Shown in pieces: positions 63,466 to 64,000 of a stretch of DNA of 64,000 nt. The DNA comes from Halisarca cf. caerulea (lineage: Eukaryota; Porifera; Demospongiae; Chondrillida; Halisarcidae). The position numbers and the translations under genes are program-made. The stretch lies in the NCBI GenBank assembly GCA_963170055.1, contig CAUJGJ010000030.1, positions 3,512,266 to 3,576,265 of the forward strand. The letters are read 5' to 3'. Each line of letters opens with the position of its first letter. The stretch's first letter is position 1. Under the pieces are notes generated by a model, which had not been told where the DNA came from, searched no databases, and was given only the letters and a program-made list of their open reading frames with translations.

Positions 63466-64000
63466 TTCTGAAGTGCTGTGGGTGTATTTTTTTAGTGTTG
63501 TATATGCTAGTACTAATACCAATATTTGGCACTAGCACCACGCACATTCCCAGTGGACACACATGACCTTTCTGAATTGCTGTGGGCGTATTTGTGTAGA
63601 GTTGGATATTCTGGTGCTAATACCAATATTTGGCACTAGCACCACGCACATTCCGTGTGGACACACATGACCTTTCTGAAGTGCTGTGGGCGTATTTGTG
63701 TAATGTTGGATATGCTGGTGCTAATACCAATATTTGGCACTAGCACCACGCACATACCCAGTGGACACACATGAAGTTTCTGAAGTGCTGTGGGCGTATT
63801 TGTGTAGTGTTGGATATGCTGGTGCTAATACCAATATTTGGCACTAGCACCTCGCACATTCACAGTGGACACACATGACCTTTCTGAATTGCTGTGGACG
63901 TATTTGTGTAGAGTTGGATATGCTGGTGCTAATACCAATATTTGGCACTAGCACCACGCACATTCCCAGTGGACACACATGACGTTTGTGAAGTGCTGTG

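Larger units (their letters stand above)
12289..64000 (+). repeat. 104-bp satellite array, at least 51.7 kb, about 497 monomers
   Basis: The monomer can be phased as starting GGCACTAGCACCACGCAC. It recurs every 104 bp with rare 1-bp indels (for example one base missing near 25190), all in one orientation, with no insertion of other DNA. The array begins at about 12289 (CACACATGAAG) and leaves the window at 64000. Conserved parts are the dyad region, CCCAGTGGACACACATGA and TGTGGGCGTATTTGTGTA. A patch just after CACACATGA varies (AAG/CCT/CGT/CAT + TTTCT + GAAGTGCT, GAATTGCT, TTAACTACT, TTATCTACT or TTGTCTACT). Three minus-strand monomers make 312 bp, a multiple of three, which creates many about 100-codon open frames. 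I regard these as non-genic. Size, homogeneity and multimeric order suit a centromeric or pericentromeric satellite. Confidence 0.98.

Noticed and set aside
12289..64000. CRISPR array
   Set aside because: Monomers abut with no unique spacers, no cas genes are present, and the host is an animal.

Overview
The window is animal nuclear DNA. It holds spliced genes with canonical GT-AG introns, Pol II promoter motifs, a non-LTR retrotransposon, a TIR transposon and a very large satellite array. The first gene is the 3' end of eIF5B. Its introns are only 62-145 bp, which points to a compact metazoan genome. A sponge is my best guess, but nothing in the sequence proves it. There are no bacterial or viral gene clusters.

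Layout. 70-1064 (+): the last five exons of the eIF5B gene; the window opens in the intron before them. 1630-2355: a 35-bp minisatellite of about 21 copies. 2415-3253: decayed transposon sequence, then copy A of a retroelement promoter region. 3253-6081: two blocks of a 22/23-bp minisatellite, the second containing a 540-bp tandem duplication. 6415-9170: two head-to-tail copies of a retroelement. The first is internally deleted and keeps the 3' end of an ORF with a CCHC knuckle and a restriction-like endonuclease. The second keeps a long, internally repeated 5' region. 9272-9905: an intact-looking TIR transposon with 39-bp perfect inverted repeats, flanked by TA, carrying an exon-like ORF with a splice acceptor and poly(A) signal. 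10249-10543: a duplicated coding-like segment. 11615-12249 (-): three exons of a gene with a CCCH-like zinc finger lacking its third cysteine, followed by a His-rich tail.

12289-64000 (81% of the window) is one uninterrupted head-to-tail array of a 104-bp satellite, about 497 monomers, running off the right edge. The left edge is the most diverged. Further in, monomers fall into recurring subtypes arranged in multimeric duplications of 4, 9, 12, 16, 18, 20 and about 50-75 monomers. Each monomer carries a 33-nt nested dyad (8-3-4-3-4-3-8) that is far better conserved than a roughly 15-bp variable patch elsewhere in the monomer. The array looks like a candidate centromeric or pericentromeric satellite, caught at its junction with gene-bearing chromatin.

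The genes do not form a pathway. The theme is a boundary between a housekeeping gene, a belt of mobile and minisatellite DNA, and a satellite domain. The many short ORFs in the satellite and the 22-bp repeats are by-products of repetition, not genes.
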